64,000 nt of DNA, from the NCBI GenBank assembly GCA_041690355.1, contig JAWLHK010000015.1, positions 33,842-97,841 of the forward strand, written 5' to 3'. The notes under the pieces are model-generated. The model was given only the letters and a program-made list of their open reading frames with translations, did not search any database and had not been told where the DNA came from. Numbering within the stretch: position 1 is the first letter of the stretch; each line of letters opens with the position of its first letter. Source of the DNA: JAWLHK01 sp041690355 [NCBI: bacterium]. Its GTDB lineage: Bacteria > J088 > JAWLBW01. Below are positions 9,817 through 18,988 of the stretch, in pieces. A program made the translations under genes and the position numbers.

Positions 9817-10521
9817 TCACCGCTTGGCCGCGCGCTTTCTCGCTTTCGGCGCCGCCACCGGCATGGCCGTGCGGCTCTTGTCGGCCATTTTCTTGAGCGC
9901 CAGCGCACGCTGCTGCACGACGTCGAACTCTCTCCGGTTGACCAGTCCGTCGTTGACCAGCCAGGTGTCGACCCCCACCGCGCGCGCGCCGGCCTTGAGC
10001 AGGGCGCCCGCCATCTGGTCGTCGATCCCGCCGGTGGGAATCAGCCGGATGTTCCCATACGTGAACAGCAGCGACTCGAGATAAGCCGGCCCGTAGAAGT
10101 TGGCGGGCGTGACGGTGACGTAGTCGGCCCCCGTCTGATAGGCGCGGAAAACTTCGTTCGGGGTCATCCCCCCCTGCATGACGACGGTCGTTTCTTCTTT
10201 GCACAGCTCGACGATCCCGCGCTCGGTATGCGGGCTCGAAACGTAGTCGGCTCCGGCCTGGATGGCGTCGAGCGCGCCGCGGCGATCGAGAATGCCGCAG
10301 ACGCCCAGGATGATGTCGTTGCCGAACTCCTGCCGCGCCTTGCGGACGATTTCTTCCCACTTGGGCGCCTGGATGGGAATCTCAAAGACGTTCAGGCCGC
10401 CGAGGAGAATACTGTTGAAGGCCCGTACCAGGTGGGCGGTCTGGGTCAGGCGGATGCTGGCGATGATGCCTTCTTTTTCCAACGCAAGCGTAACCCGCTC
10501 TATTCGTTCGATGACAGGCAT
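9817..10521 (-). CDS. Eda-like aldolase family protein lacking the Schiff-base lysine
   Basis: 234 residues of KDPG/KHG aldolase (TIM-barrel) type. Conserved parts include GGLNVFEIPIQAP (Glu47 at the acid/base position), GADYVSSPHTERGIVE and IRLIPTGGI. In true Eda enzymes the Schiff-base Lys lies in a K-x-F-P segment just before the GPAY motif. Here the segment is YVTVTPANFYGPAY, with Thr136 at the lysine position. The reaction is therefore uncertain. A basic tail (PKARKRAAKR) is added at the C-terminus. An AAGGAG ribosome site and a strong promoter lie upstream. Confidence 0.75.
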   Translation of the reverse strand: MPVIERIERVTLALEKEGIIASIRLTQTAHLVRAFNSILLGGLNVFEIPIQAPKWEEIVRKARQEFGNDIILGVCGILDRRGALDAIQAGADYVSSPHTERGIVELCKEETTVVMQGGMTPNEVFRAYQTGADYVTVTPANFYGPAYLESLLFTYGNIRLIPTGGIDDQMAGALLKAGARAVGVDTWLVNDGLVNRREFDVVQQRALALKKMADKSRTAMPVAAPKARKRAAKR

Positions 10522-10561
10522 GGTACAGCTCCTTGCTTGCTGAGGGGGTGCCTATCGGCCG

Positions 10562-10591
10562 ATCATAGGACGGTTTGACGCGCAATGTCAA
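10562..10591 (-). promoter_or_regulatory. Sigma70-type promoter of the Eda-like gene
   Basis: On the minus strand, TTGACA (10586-10591), an 18-bp spacer and TATGAT (10562-10567) precede the ATG at 10521 by about 40 bp. The near-palindrome CCTATCGGCCGATCATAGG (10551-10569) overlaps the -10 and start region and could be an operator. Confidence 0.6.
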
Positions 10592-10840
10592 CAGCCACTT
10601 ATGTTTCAGTGTGAGCCAAACCTTCGCTGAGCAGGTCGGGTCATGGGTGAAAAGCTCTCTCAATCATTTTTTTTGGACTTGAACCGGGACGGCCTGGTTG
10701 CAGACTCGGGGGCAGTTGAGAAACGAAACCGGCCGACCCGTTGATTTCCGACAACCCCCATCGATAGGTGAAGAGTGAAGGTGGTGGAGAAATCCCGAGA
10801 AGGCTCGACCCAGATGCGAAAGTGCAAGCCCGGCGGCAGA
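10592..10840. other. Intergenic stretch with no recognised gene
   Basis: About 250 bp between the Eda-like promoter and the hipA stop. It is AT-richer than its surroundings, with a run of eight T at about 10668-10675. Short frames here have no ribosome site or family match. No function is evident. Confidence 0.4.
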
Positions 10841-12148
10841 TCAGCCCGTGGCCCGCAGCATGCGCATCCCCTTGTGGATCCCATCCACCACGGGTTCGAC
10901 GAGTTCAGGGGATACTTGTTCCGTCAGCGTCTTGGCAAATGCGGGGAGGGTTGCCGCCCGAGCCTCGATGTCCTGGAGGAGCTCTTCGAAATCTATCAGG
11001 GGAAAGCCTGCCGCGCGTGCGGTCTGTGTCCAGTGTCGGCGCTGGATATCTGCGAGTCGATAGTGGCGCCGCTCGCCGATAGCCATGGCGAGCCTGGCTT
11101 CCTTGATCTCCAGCTGTCGTGCGGCAAGGGCGGGGTGCACGGTCATGATGTCGTACAGGGGCGTCAGGCAGAAGCCGCCCGGGCGAAGAAAGATGCTGAA
11201 GTTCTTGGCGTGTCCGTCGATGGCGCCAAGCAGGTAAAAGACCAACTGTGCCCGCAGGAAGGATATCCGGTCGTGATCGCGGTAATCGGATGCGTCCAGG
11301 AACCCCAGGATGGCGGAAATGCCGGGGCCTCCCTCGGCTTCGTACTTGCGCGTCGGCGATTCGCCCAGTGCCTGGCAGAGGTCCTCCTGGGGAACGCGGT
11401 GCAGGACAGTGCCCTCGGCGTTCCACCGTCTGTCGAAACGTTCGACCACCAGGCACGAAAGCCCGTCAAACTCGGCGAGCTCCGCGGTCGCCACGTCCAG
11501 ACCGAACCAGGATGCGAACCGCAGGCAAAGCCACTCGTTCGCCGGACTCTGTCGAAGGTCGATTCCGTTAGGCAGAAGTCCGATCGCCGGCTTGAGAATG
11601 TGCGACGTCGGTGTGGTGCCATGCGGTTCATGCCAGGCGCCATTCATTCGAAGCAGGGCCGTCTTTTCCTGGGCGCCGGCCAGTGAAATTCGAAATCCGG
11701 CATCAGGTCGAACGCCCAGAGGCGAGGTTTGCAGGTTGCGCAGCCTCTCACCGATCTCCTTGTCTGAAAGAGGTGATGCGTCGACTTCGTCCGGGGAGAC
11801 TCGTTCGATTTCATCCGGCAGGAATTGCAGGGCGCCCACGCAGTCGCGCCCGATAGCGGCCAGGAGCTCGAATGGGCCGGTGCCGTCGGCCCGCGTCTTC
11901 TCGGCCAGCCGGCGCCGGAAGCGATCATTGTCGGGAAGTAGATTGTCGAAGAAGGCGTAGACGGTCGCTCCCCGCCATGGGTCTTCCCGCAGAGGCAGCG
12001 AGAGCGAGACCGGCACGGCGTCGTCTCGCTGCAGCCAGTCGGACGCGTACTGAAACGACAATGCCCCGGCGGTCTCGCGCACCAGGCGGCCGACGCGGTC
12101 GCCGTTCAGAAACACCCCCAGAGCCCGGCGTTTAGGACGTCGGCCCAT
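10841..12148 (-). CDS. hipA: HipA-type serine/threonine kinase toxin
   Basis: 435 residues. HipA toxins phosphorylate glutamyl-tRNA synthetase or similar targets and cause dormancy. The N-subdomain has VFLNGDRVGRL and LPLREDPWRG. The nucleotide-binding features are ISLAGAQEKTAL, the SHILKPAI lysine, the catalytic loop DGHAKNFSIFL (Asp and Asn) and the metal-binding Asp in LTPLYDIM. All key kinase residues appear present, so it is probably active. It follows hipB with a 17-bp overlap. The phased operators upstream of hipB should control both genes. Confidence 0.9.
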   Translation of the reverse strand: MGRRPKRRALGVFLNGDRVGRLVRETAGALSFQYASDWLQRDDAVPVSLSLPLREDPWRGATVYAFFDNLLPDNDRFRRRLAEKTRADGTGPFELLAAIGRDCVGALQFLPDEIERVSPDEVDASPLSDKEIGERLRNLQTSPLGVRPDAGFRISLAGAQEKTALLRMNGAWHEPHGTTPTSHILKPAIGLLPNGIDLRQSPANEWLCLRFASWFGLDVATAELAEFDGLSCLVVERFDRRWNAEGTVLHRVPQEDLCQALGESPTRKYEAEGGPGISAILGFLDASDYRDHDRISFLRAQLVFYLLGAIDGHAKNFSIFLRPGGFCLTPLYDIMTVHPALAARQLEIKEARLAMAIGERRHYRLADIQRRHWTQTARAAGFPLIDFEELLQDIEARAATLPAFAKTLTEQVSPELVEPVVDGIHKGMRMLRATG

Positions 12149-12386
12149 CGGTGCCCTTCTTGCGGCGCCGAACGACGAGTTCCAGATCCAGAGCCGCGAG
12201 TACGCGGAACAGGGTTCCCAAGCGAACGCCCGATGCCCCTCTTTCGAGCGTAGAAATGGCGCCCTGTTTGACTCCGGCGCGGGAACCGATTGCTGCCTGG
12301 GTCGCGTTGGCTTGACGTCGGAAGCGAAGCAGCGCGTTTCCGAGTTGACCAGCGCTACGGATCGGTATATTGAGGTCCTCTTTCAT
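12132..12386 (-). CDS. hipB: HipB-type XRE antitoxin and autorepressor
   Basis: 84 residues from the ATG at 12386 (MKEDLNIPIRSAGQLGNALL). I prefer this start because AAGGG lies 5-6 nt upstream and the longer frame would run back through the operators. The helix-turn-helix is ANATQAAIGSRAGVKQGAIS followed by LERGASGVRLGTLFRVLAAL, the usual HipB/XRE form. It should neutralise HipA and repress the operon. Three TATCC-N8-GGATA-type boxes lie immediately upstream. Confidence 0.88.
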   Translation of the reverse strand: MKEDLNIPIRSAGQLGNALLRFRRQANATQAAIGSRAGVKQGAISTLERGASGVRLGTLFRVLAALDLELVVRRRKKGTDGPTS

Positions 12387-12404
12387 TATCCCTTCAGCGG
12401 TATA
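12387..12404. promoter_or_regulatory. HipB-type operator O1
   Basis: TATCC-N8-GTATA (one half-site base off consensus), directly against the hipB start codon. It is the first of three boxes with identical 27-bp spacing. Confidence 0.75.
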
Positions 12405-12409
12405 TTTAC

Positions 12410-12437
12410 ATTTTATCCTTTTTCGGGGATATTTCAA
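12410..12437 (-). promoter_or_regulatory. Candidate hipBA promoter
   Basis: On the minus strand, TTGAAA (12432-12437), a 16-bp spacer and TAAAAT (12410-12415). Operator O2 lies inside the spacer, so repressor binding would block polymerase. Confidence 0.55.
12414..12431. promoter_or_regulatory. HipB-type operator O2, within the promoter spacer
   Basis: TATCC-N8-GGATA, a perfect match to the E. coli hip operator form. It starts 27 bp from O1 and occupies the spacer between the candidate -35 and -10 boxes of hipBA. Confidence 0.85.
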
Positions 12438-12440
12438 GCT

Positions 12441-12458
12441 TATCCCGTTCGTGGGATA
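12441..12458. promoter_or_regulatory. HipB-type operator O3
   Basis: TATCC-N8-GGATA, perfect, starting 27 bp from O2. The equal spacing of the three boxes suggests cooperative binding of a HipB or HipBA array. Confidence 0.85.
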
Positions 12459-12551
12459 TCCGGCTGGTCAATCCGGGTCTTCGGGGGAGCTTGAAGCGTA
12501 CCAGGCTGTGGTTCTCAGAATGCAGACTGAACGGCGGTGCGATGCGAAGGC

Positions 12552-12581
12552 TTGGGCATTCCGGCGATCCGTTGCTACACT
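12552..12581 (+). promoter_or_regulatory. Candidate proS promoter
   Basis: TTGGGC (12552-12557), an 18-bp spacer and TACACT (12576-12581), 38 bp upstream of the proS ATG. It is a moderate match. Confidence 0.4.
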
Positions 12582-12619
12582 GAAGGTTTCCACTTTCTTT
12601 ACCAAGGCAATCCGTCGCC

Positions 12620-14344
12620 ATGCGCTACGCCAGTCTGCTCATTCCCACGCTGAAGGAAACCCCCAAGGAAGCCGAGATCGTCAGCCATCAACTGATGATG
12701 CGCGCCGGCATGATCCGCCGCGTCGCCGCGGGTATCTATGAATACCTGCCGCTCGGGCTGCGCGTCCTGCGCAATGTGGAGACCATCCTGCGCGAAGAGC
12801 TGAACCGCGCCGGGTGCCAGGAGGTTCTGCTGCCCATGGTCATCCCGGCCGAACTCTGGCAGGAGAGCGGCCGCTGGGAATTCTACGGCAAGGAGCTGCT
12901 GCGCCTCAAGGATCGGCACGATCGGGAATACTGCCTGGGACCGACGCACGAGGAAGTCATGACCGACCTGGTGCGCCGCGAGGTCAATTCCTACCGCCAG
13001 CTGCCCCTGAACCTCTATCAGATTCAGACCAAGTTCCGTGACGAGATCCGCCCGCGCTTCGGGCTCATGCGCGGGCGCGAGTTCCTCATGAAAGACGGCT
13101 ACTCGTTCGACGTCGACGAGGCCGGCCTCGATAAATCCTATGATGCGATGTACGAGGCGTACTCCCGCATCTTCCGCCGCTGCGGGCTCGACTTTCGCGC
13201 CGTCGAGGCCGACACGGGGGCCATCGGGGGCAAGTCGAGCCACGAGTTCATGGTGCTTGCCGAATCGGGGGAAGACGCGGTTTTCAGCTGCACGCATGCG
13301 GAATGCCGTTACGGCGCGAACGCTGAAAAGGCCGAGAGCCGGATGGCGTGGTCGGCTGGCACCCCCGTATCCGCCCCGATGGAGACGGTCGACACGCCGA
13401 ACGTGGGGACGATTGAGGACGTCGCGAAGTTCCTTTCCCGTCCGGCTGCGGATTTCATCAAGACGCTCGTCTACGATACCGACCAGGGGCCGCTCGTCGT
13501 GCTCATCCGCGGCGATCAGACGGTGAACGAGGCCAAGGTGGCCGCCCGCCTCGGGCTGAACCGGCTCGAGATGGCTTCAGATCGGCTCGTCGAGGAGGTG
13601 ACCGGCGCGCCGGTCGGTTTCGCCGGGCCGGTCGGGCTGAAGAACGTGCGCATCGTCGCCGACCACAGCGTGTCGTCCATCGCCGATGCGGTGACCGGCG
13701 CCAACGAGAAGGACAAGCACCTCGTGCACGTTGTTGCCGGACGCGACTTCCCGATCGAGCGGACCGACGACTTTCGCCTCGTGCAGGTCGGCGAGGCGTG
13801 TCCGCGGTGCGAGCAGGGTACGCTGCGCCAGGATCGCGGCGTTGAAGTCGGCCACATCTTCAAGCTCGGGCTCAAATACAGCGAGAAACTGCAGTGCAAC
13901 TTTCTCGATCGCGACGGTCAGCTTCAGCCGATGGTCATGGGCACCTACGGCATCGGCGTCGGGCGCACCGCGGCGGCGAGCATCGAGCAGAACCACGACG
14001 ACAAGGGGATCATCTGGTCCGTCAATCTGGCCCCGTTTCCCGTCCAGCTGGTTCCGCTCGGCACCGGCGACGCCCTCGCGAAGGCCGTCGAGATCGAGAA
14101 GGAACTTGCCGCCCTGGGCATCGAGTGTCTGGTCGACGATCGCGAAGAGCGTCCGGGGGTCAAGTTCAACGACGCCGACCTCATCGGCATTCCGTTGCGC
14201 GTGACCATCGGCGAGAAGGGGCTCAAGGAGGGGATTACCGAGCTCAAGCTGCGCCGTTCGGGCGAGATGGAGAAGATACCCGTGGCCGACACGGCGCGCG
14301 TCGTGCGCGAACGGATCGAGGCCCTGCGCGCGGAGTCGGCGTGA
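12620..14344 (+). CDS. proS: Prolyl-tRNA synthetase, bacterial type with editing domain
   Basis: 574 residues, the standard length for bacterial ProRS. Class II motif 1 is near GIYEYLPLGLRVLRNVE. Motif 2 is KFRDEIRPRFGLMRGREF, and motif 3 is GTYGIGVGRTAAASIEQ. An insertion of about 180 residues between motifs 2 and 3 (about 224-400) is the YbaK-like editing domain that clears Ala-tRNA(Pro). The C-terminal anticodon-binding domain contains CLVDDREERPGVKFNDADLI. It charges tRNA-Pro in the cytoplasm. Confidence 0.96.
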   Translation: MRYASLLIPTLKETPKEAEIVSHQLMMRAGMIRRVAAGIYEYLPLGLRVLRNVETILREELNRAGCQEVLLPMVIPAELWQESGRWEFYGKELLRLKDRHDREYCLGPTHEEVMTDLVRREVNSYRQLPLNLYQIQTKFRDEIRPRFGLMRGREFLMKDGYSFDVDEAGLDKSYDAMYEAYSRIFRRCGLDFRAVEADTGAIGGKSSHEFMVLAESGEDAVFSCTHAECRYGANAEKAESRMAWSAGTPVSAPMETVDTPNVGTIEDVAKFLSRPAADFIKTLVYDTDQGPLVVLIRGDQTVNEAKVAARLGLNRLEMASDRLVEEVTGAPVGFAGPVGLKNVRIVADHSVSSIADAVTGANEKDKHLVHVVAGRDFPIERTDDFRLVQVGEACPRCEQGTLRQDRGVEVGHIFKLGLKYSEKLQCNFLDRDGQLQPMVMGTYGIGVGRTAAASIEQNHDDKGIIWSVNLAPFPVQLVPLGTGDALAKAVEIEKELAALGIECLVDDREERPGVKFNDADLIGIPLRVTIGEKGLKEGITELKLRRSGEMEKIPVADTARVVRERIEALRAESA

Positions 14345-14385
14345 GCGGCTTCGGCCGATTCGCCGCTCTGCCCGGTCTGTGGTAA

Positions 14386-15771
<1,386 letters not shown>

Positions 15772-15780
15772 GCTGCGCTT

Positions 15781-15808
15781 CAGTCGTCAGTCAGCAGTCA
15801 TCAGTCTG
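15781..15808. repeat. Heptamer array after purA
   Basis: Four 7-bp units (CAGTCGT, CAGTCAG, CAGTCAT, CAGTCTG), 9 bp after the purA stop. A hairpin CCACCGT/ACGGTGG follows at about 15828-15854. Confidence 0.7.
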
Positions 15809-15896
15809 CCGTGCGCAGCAGTCCACCGTTCGTGTCGAGCCGACGGTGGGCGGCAGCGCCGGACACGACGGCGAGACAGGCCCGTGGATACCCATG

Positions 15897-16057
15897 TGCG
15901 CCCCCTCGCTGTCGGCCGGAATTGATCCCGACGAACGGAGGGACCTTCTCTACGGCCCGTCAGCTCGGGACGAACGGTGAAGTCGTCGATCGCCAATTGA
16001 CGCCCTCTCGCTGTCGCCCTCCACTCTGTTTCGCGCTGTCCGCTCGAGGCGAACGGG
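15897..16057. repeat. Degenerate intergenic repeat family (CTCGGGACGAACGG type)
   Basis: Two adjacent imperfect copies of a module running CCCTCGCTGTCG ... GTCAGCTCGGGACGAACGG. Further copies lie at 30300-30355 and 30757-30813. The terminal motif resembles the widespread CAGGCTCAGGACGAACGG intergenic repeat of many bacteria. No gene is visible in 15772-16119. Confidence 0.65.
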
Positions 16058-16069
16058 GTACTCGCCCGC

Positions 16070-16118
16070 AAATCGTCAATCGTAAATTGTAAATCGTCAA
16101 TTGTCCTGACTCGTCACT
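16070..16118. repeat. Heptamer array at the hemG 3' end
   Basis: Seven 7-bp units (AAATCGT, CAATCGT, AAATTGT, AAATCGT, CAATTGT, CCTGACT, CGTCACT). It ends 1 bp short of the hemG stop codon region and changes unit type without losing phase. Confidence 0.75.
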
Positions 16119-16119
16119 T

Positions 16120-16725
16120 TCAGGGACGCCCCTCGGTTCCTTCGGCCGTCGCAGGAGGGTGCTGTTTCTCCTGCGCTCGGATGCGCGCGGCGACGCGGTC
16201 GACGAAGGAATCCGTAAAACGGTCAACGGCGTCCCAGTCGGTGAACTCGAAGTCTGCGTCGGTATCCGTCGGCCCGCCTTTGCGACGGGTAATCAGCTTC
16301 ATGATGAAGCGCTTGAAGAAATCGTACTGCGTGTAGAGCAGGGCGCCCGCCAGCGAGAGGGTCTCCTGCGGCTTCCACCCGGTCGCATCCTCGAATTCCC
16401 GCATGTATCGTTCGGCCTCTTCCCGGTCTTCGGCTTCGTCGCCGGCGGCGGCCAGCGAGACCGATAGGAAAGCGTTCGGACGCAGGTCGAGGTTCCGGCG
16501 GTTGTCTTCGACGAACTGGCGCAGCGCGGGCTGATGCTTGCCCTGATGCACCGAGCCGGCGACGAGCACGGCATCGGGATCGCCCGCGAACGCGTCTTCA
16601 TCCCGGTTACTGCTGTCGAAGAGGATCGCATCCTCGTCCCGTTCGCGAATTCGGTCTGCAATGCGGGCGACGATCTTTCGGGTCTGCCCCTCGGTGGTGC
16701 CGTAGGCGATGAGAAATCTGGCCAT
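16120..16725 (-). CDS. hemG: Menaquinone-dependent protoporphyrinogen IX dehydrogenase (flavodoxin type)
   Basis: 201 residues from the ATG at 16725, chosen because GAGGT lies just upstream and the flavodoxin fold starts at once (ARFLIAYGTTEGQTRKI, an FMN phosphate-binding loop). The match to E. coli HemG is strong along its length: AVLVAGSVHQGKHQPALRQF, AFLSVSLAA, LAGALLYTQYDFFKRF, IMKLITRRKGGPTDTD and FTDWDAVDRF. It should oxidise protoporphyrinogen IX to protoporphyrin IX at the inner membrane using quinone. A polar tail of about 20 residues extends beyond the E. coli form. No other haem gene is adjacent. Confidence 0.88.
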   Translation of the reverse strand: MARFLIAYGTTEGQTRKIVARIADRIRERDEDAILFDSSNRDEDAFAGDPDAVLVAGSVHQGKHQPALRQFVEDNRRNLDLRPNAFLSVSLAAAGDEAEDREEAERYMREFEDATGWKPQETLSLAGALLYTQYDFFKRFIMKLITRRKGGPTDTDADFEFTDWDAVDRFTDSFVDRVAARIRAQEKQHPPATAEGTEGRP

Positions 16726-16849
16726 GGTTACCTCGCTGCAGTCACGATAGCGTCTGCCGCGCCATCGCGGAATGCCGGGAGCCTGGCAGGTCACGGCGTA
16801 CGGCTTGGCCGCCGTGGTTCCCTGGAACCGCGGAGGGAAGGCCGAAGGG

Positions 16850-17104
16850 CATTTCCCACGCGGAGGCGCGGAGTCGCGGAGAGAAACAAGAACCCGATTC
16901 AATTTCGGAAACAAGTACCAGATAGGCATGAAACTATTTCGAGATTACGCTGGTCCGAAATAGACCGCTCGCCCCTTGAGGAGCCGGGCCATGAGAATCG
17001 AAATTCAGTCCAGCGTCCTTGTCTCCGGCAAAGATGAAAGTGCCAATCTGCTGGAATTCCGTCTGGTTTCTCCTCGCCGCGTCTCCGCGCCTCCGCGTGG
17101 AATG
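16850..17104. repeat. Large palindromic element with about 38-bp terminal inverted repeats
   Basis: The left arm (16850-16887, CATTTCCCACGCGGAGGCGC...) and right arm (17066-17104) are reverse complements with a few mismatches, around a spacer of about 180 bp. Inside, CTATTTCG and CGAAATAG form a second inverted repeat. The arm motif CACGCGGAGGCGCGGAG is a type seen in many bacterial intergenic repeats. There is no transposase. The gap 16726-17166 otherwise holds no gene. Confidence 0.7.
16976..17006. repeat. 31-bp motif shared with 30429-30459
   Basis: GAGGAGCCGGGCC followed by near-identical sequence ending CGAAATTC. The same order recurs at 30429-30459, preceded in both places by a TCC(G/A)AAATAG motif. 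It may be part of a dispersed element. Confidence 0.55.
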
Positions 17105-17166
17105 TTTTTGGTCCTTCAGCCCTTCAGCCTCCGCTATACTGTTTGTGCTATCTTCGAGGAGAGCTC

Positions 17167-18267
17167 ATGCTTCGTCGCCTGCTTCTGCCCCTCCTGTTGC
17201 TGACCGCCGCCTGCGAAGAGGAACCGCTGCGGGATCCCTTCGTTCAAGTCGCCGACCCGGGGCCGTGGACCGCGGTGGCGGTCGGCGGCGAGCAATCCTG
17301 CGGATTGAAGACCGACCAGAGCCTCTGGTGCTGGGGCGACTACGGCGTGGTCCGCGGCAACACGGCGTACCGCACCAAGCCGGTGCGCGTCGACGCGCCG
17401 GCCCGATGGTCGCAGATCTCCCTCGGCAACGGCATGGGTTGCGGCGTGAGCGACGACGCCCGGCTGTACTGTTGGGGAAATCTGCCGGTGCCAGGCGGTA
17501 GCGAGTTCGCCGGCGCGCCGAAGCCCGAAGACTTTCCCGAACCCGTCAGCGCGGTATCCGTCGGCGAAGGGCACTGGTGCGTCGTGACGACCGCCAACGG
17601 CGTCTTCTGCCGCGGCCGCATCTGGATGAACGGCAGCCGCGCCGACGCCCTCGCTCCCGAGCCGGCGTTCGTGCGCGCCCTGGCGGTTGCATCAGGCCGC
17701 GGCTTCGCGTGCGCCATCGACCTGGAGCGGCAGATGCAGTGCTGGTCCTCCGGAGACGTATACGGCGACGGCGCGACCATCGTCACCTCCGCGGTACGGG
17801 GCTGGTCTTCGGCAGGCGCTGGTCGCGAGTTCATCTGCGCGGTCGACCTCGATCGCAAACTCTGGTGCTGGGGAGCGACCCCGTTCCACTACGACGATCT
17901 GTATTCGCAGCACTTTGAGACGCTGCCCGAAAAGATCGACGACGCCGACTGGCTCCACTTCGCCGGCGGTTGGCAGCACGCCTGTGGCATCCGCGCCGAC
18001 GGCGGGCTCTACTGCTGGGGGATGAACACCGACGGGCAGCTCGCGTTCGGCTGGGGCGGCACCGAGGACGCGTTTGTTTCAGAACCGCGTAAAGTGGGCT
18101 CTGCGCAATGGGCGCAGGTTGCGGTCGGCTTCTCGCACACCTGCGCGCTCAAGTCTGACGCTACGATCTGGTGCGCCGGACAGAACAGTGAAGGGCAGCT
18201 CGGCATCGGGGTCACCGACGAGGGCGAGTATCCCGACGGCGGCGGGGGCGGCGGATGGGACGATTAG
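17167..18267 (+). CDS. RCC1-repeat beta-propeller lipoprotein
   Basis: 366 residues. The lipoprotein signal MLRRLLLPLLLLTAAC has lipobox TAAC, with mature Cys16. GAGGAGAGCTC precedes the ATG. The body has about seven RCC1/BNR-type blades of the form W-x-x-(V/I)-x-x-G-x-x-x-(T/S)-C-G-(L/I), then L(W/Y)CWG. Examples are VGGEQSCGLKTDQSLWCWGD and GGWQHACGIRADGGLYCWGM. Paired cysteines in most blades suggest disulfides, which suits an exported protein. It is probably a surface or periplasmic binding scaffold; the ligand is unknown. Confidence 0.78.
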   Translation: MLRRLLLPLLLLTAACEEEPLRDPFVQVADPGPWTAVAVGGEQSCGLKTDQSLWCWGDYGVVRGNTAYRTKPVRVDAPARWSQISLGNGMGCGVSDDARLYCWGNLPVPGGSEFAGAPKPEDFPEPVSAVSVGEGHWCVVTTANGVFCRGRIWMNGSRADALAPEPAFVRALAVASGRGFACAIDLERQMQCWSSGDVYGDGATIVTSAVRGWSSAGAGREFICAVDLDRKLWCWGATPFHYDDLYSQHFETLPEKIDDADWLHFAGGWQHACGIRADGGLYCWGMNTDGQLAFGWGGTEDAFVSEPRKVGSAQWAQVAVGFSHTCALKSDATIWCAGQNSEGQLGIGVTDEGEYPDGGGGGGWDD

Positions 18268-18270
18268 AAA

Positions 18271-18361
18271 TGACGAGTGACGAGTGACGAGTGACGAATT
18301 TCGGCAAGGGCGTGGGAACCTTCCTCAGTGCTTGGCGCTCGGCGCTTGGCGCTCGGCGCCT
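18271..18361. repeat. Composite repeat, copy A (inverted relative to 39028)
   Basis: A heptamer array TGACGAG x3 plus TGACGAA (18271-18298), a non-repetitive core of about 30 bp, then a second heptamer array alternating GGCGCTC and GGCGCTT (18327-18361). The whole arrangement recurs in reverse complement at 39028-39127, with 33 of 37 core positions identical. It begins 3 bp after the RCC1 gene stop. Confidence 0.8.
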
Positions 18362-18485
18362 TGGCGCTTTGCCCGTGACGAGTGAATCAGAGCATGGACG
18401 GCTCACGACTTTTCCGATCCGCTCCAAGGCCCCTAAGCCGATTCTGCATTTCCGTGTGAACCCCGCCCGAGCGTCAACTTGCGTA

Positions 18486-18938
18486 TCAGGATGCCGACGC
18501 CCATTTCCGAAGACGCACGTCAAAATTCGCTTCGAAGTCGAGCACCAGGGACTTGTTGCGATATGCCGGGCAGAGCCGGCACCGATTGCGCGCGCCGTCT
18601 TTGTCGGCGCAGGCAAGCCAGCAGATCGCTTCGCGGGTCTCATCGCCGCAAGCCTCGCCCAGTTCGTCGCGGCGAAGCCTCGAAAGGTTGGCAATCCTGA
18701 TCAGCCAGGCCAGCCCCACCGGACCAAGGAGATTGGACCGAAGATAATCGCGAACGGCCTGCAGCCACTGAACGTCGCTGATGGAATATAGACGAAGGCC
18801 CGATGTCTCGCGGCAGGGCAGCACGATCCCGAGTTCTTCATACTGGCGCACGGTCGACTGGGACAGCCGGGCCAGGCGCGAGGCTTCTCCGATTCGCAGG
18901 ATGGGGAGATTGACATCGGAGAGGATGGATTCGGTCAT
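18486..18938 (-). CDS. MerR-like regulator with C-terminal cysteine cluster (copy 1)
   Basis: 150 residues. The N-terminal winged HTH of the MerR type (RIGEASRLARLSQSTVRQYE) is followed by the wing ETSGLRLYSISDVQWLQ. The C-terminal part has four cysteines in the order C-x8-CW ... C-x2-C (ACGDETREAICW, then CRLCPAYRNK), with one extra Cys in LACAD. The same cluster is in the neighbouring paralogue, so it probably binds metal or an Fe-S cluster. It lies 50 bp downstream of that paralogue in the same direction, and the pair is divergent from the chemosensory operon. Regulatory target and ligand are unknown. Confidence 0.7.
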   Translation of the reverse strand: MTESILSDVNLPILRIGEASRLARLSQSTVRQYEELGIVLPCRETSGLRLYSISDVQWLQAVRDYLRSNLLGPVGLAWLIRIANLSRLRRDELGEACGDETREAICWLACADKDGARNRCRLCPAYRNKSLVLDFEANFDVRLRKWASAS

Positions 18939-18988
18939 AACGCTTCGAACCCCGTGATCGGAAACAGTTCAGTGAACCACAAACCCCG

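Noticed and set aside
10382-10663. Minus-strand frame running from the intergenic region into the Eda-like gene
   Set aside because: It conflicts with the well-supported Eda-like start, its AAGGAG site and promoter.
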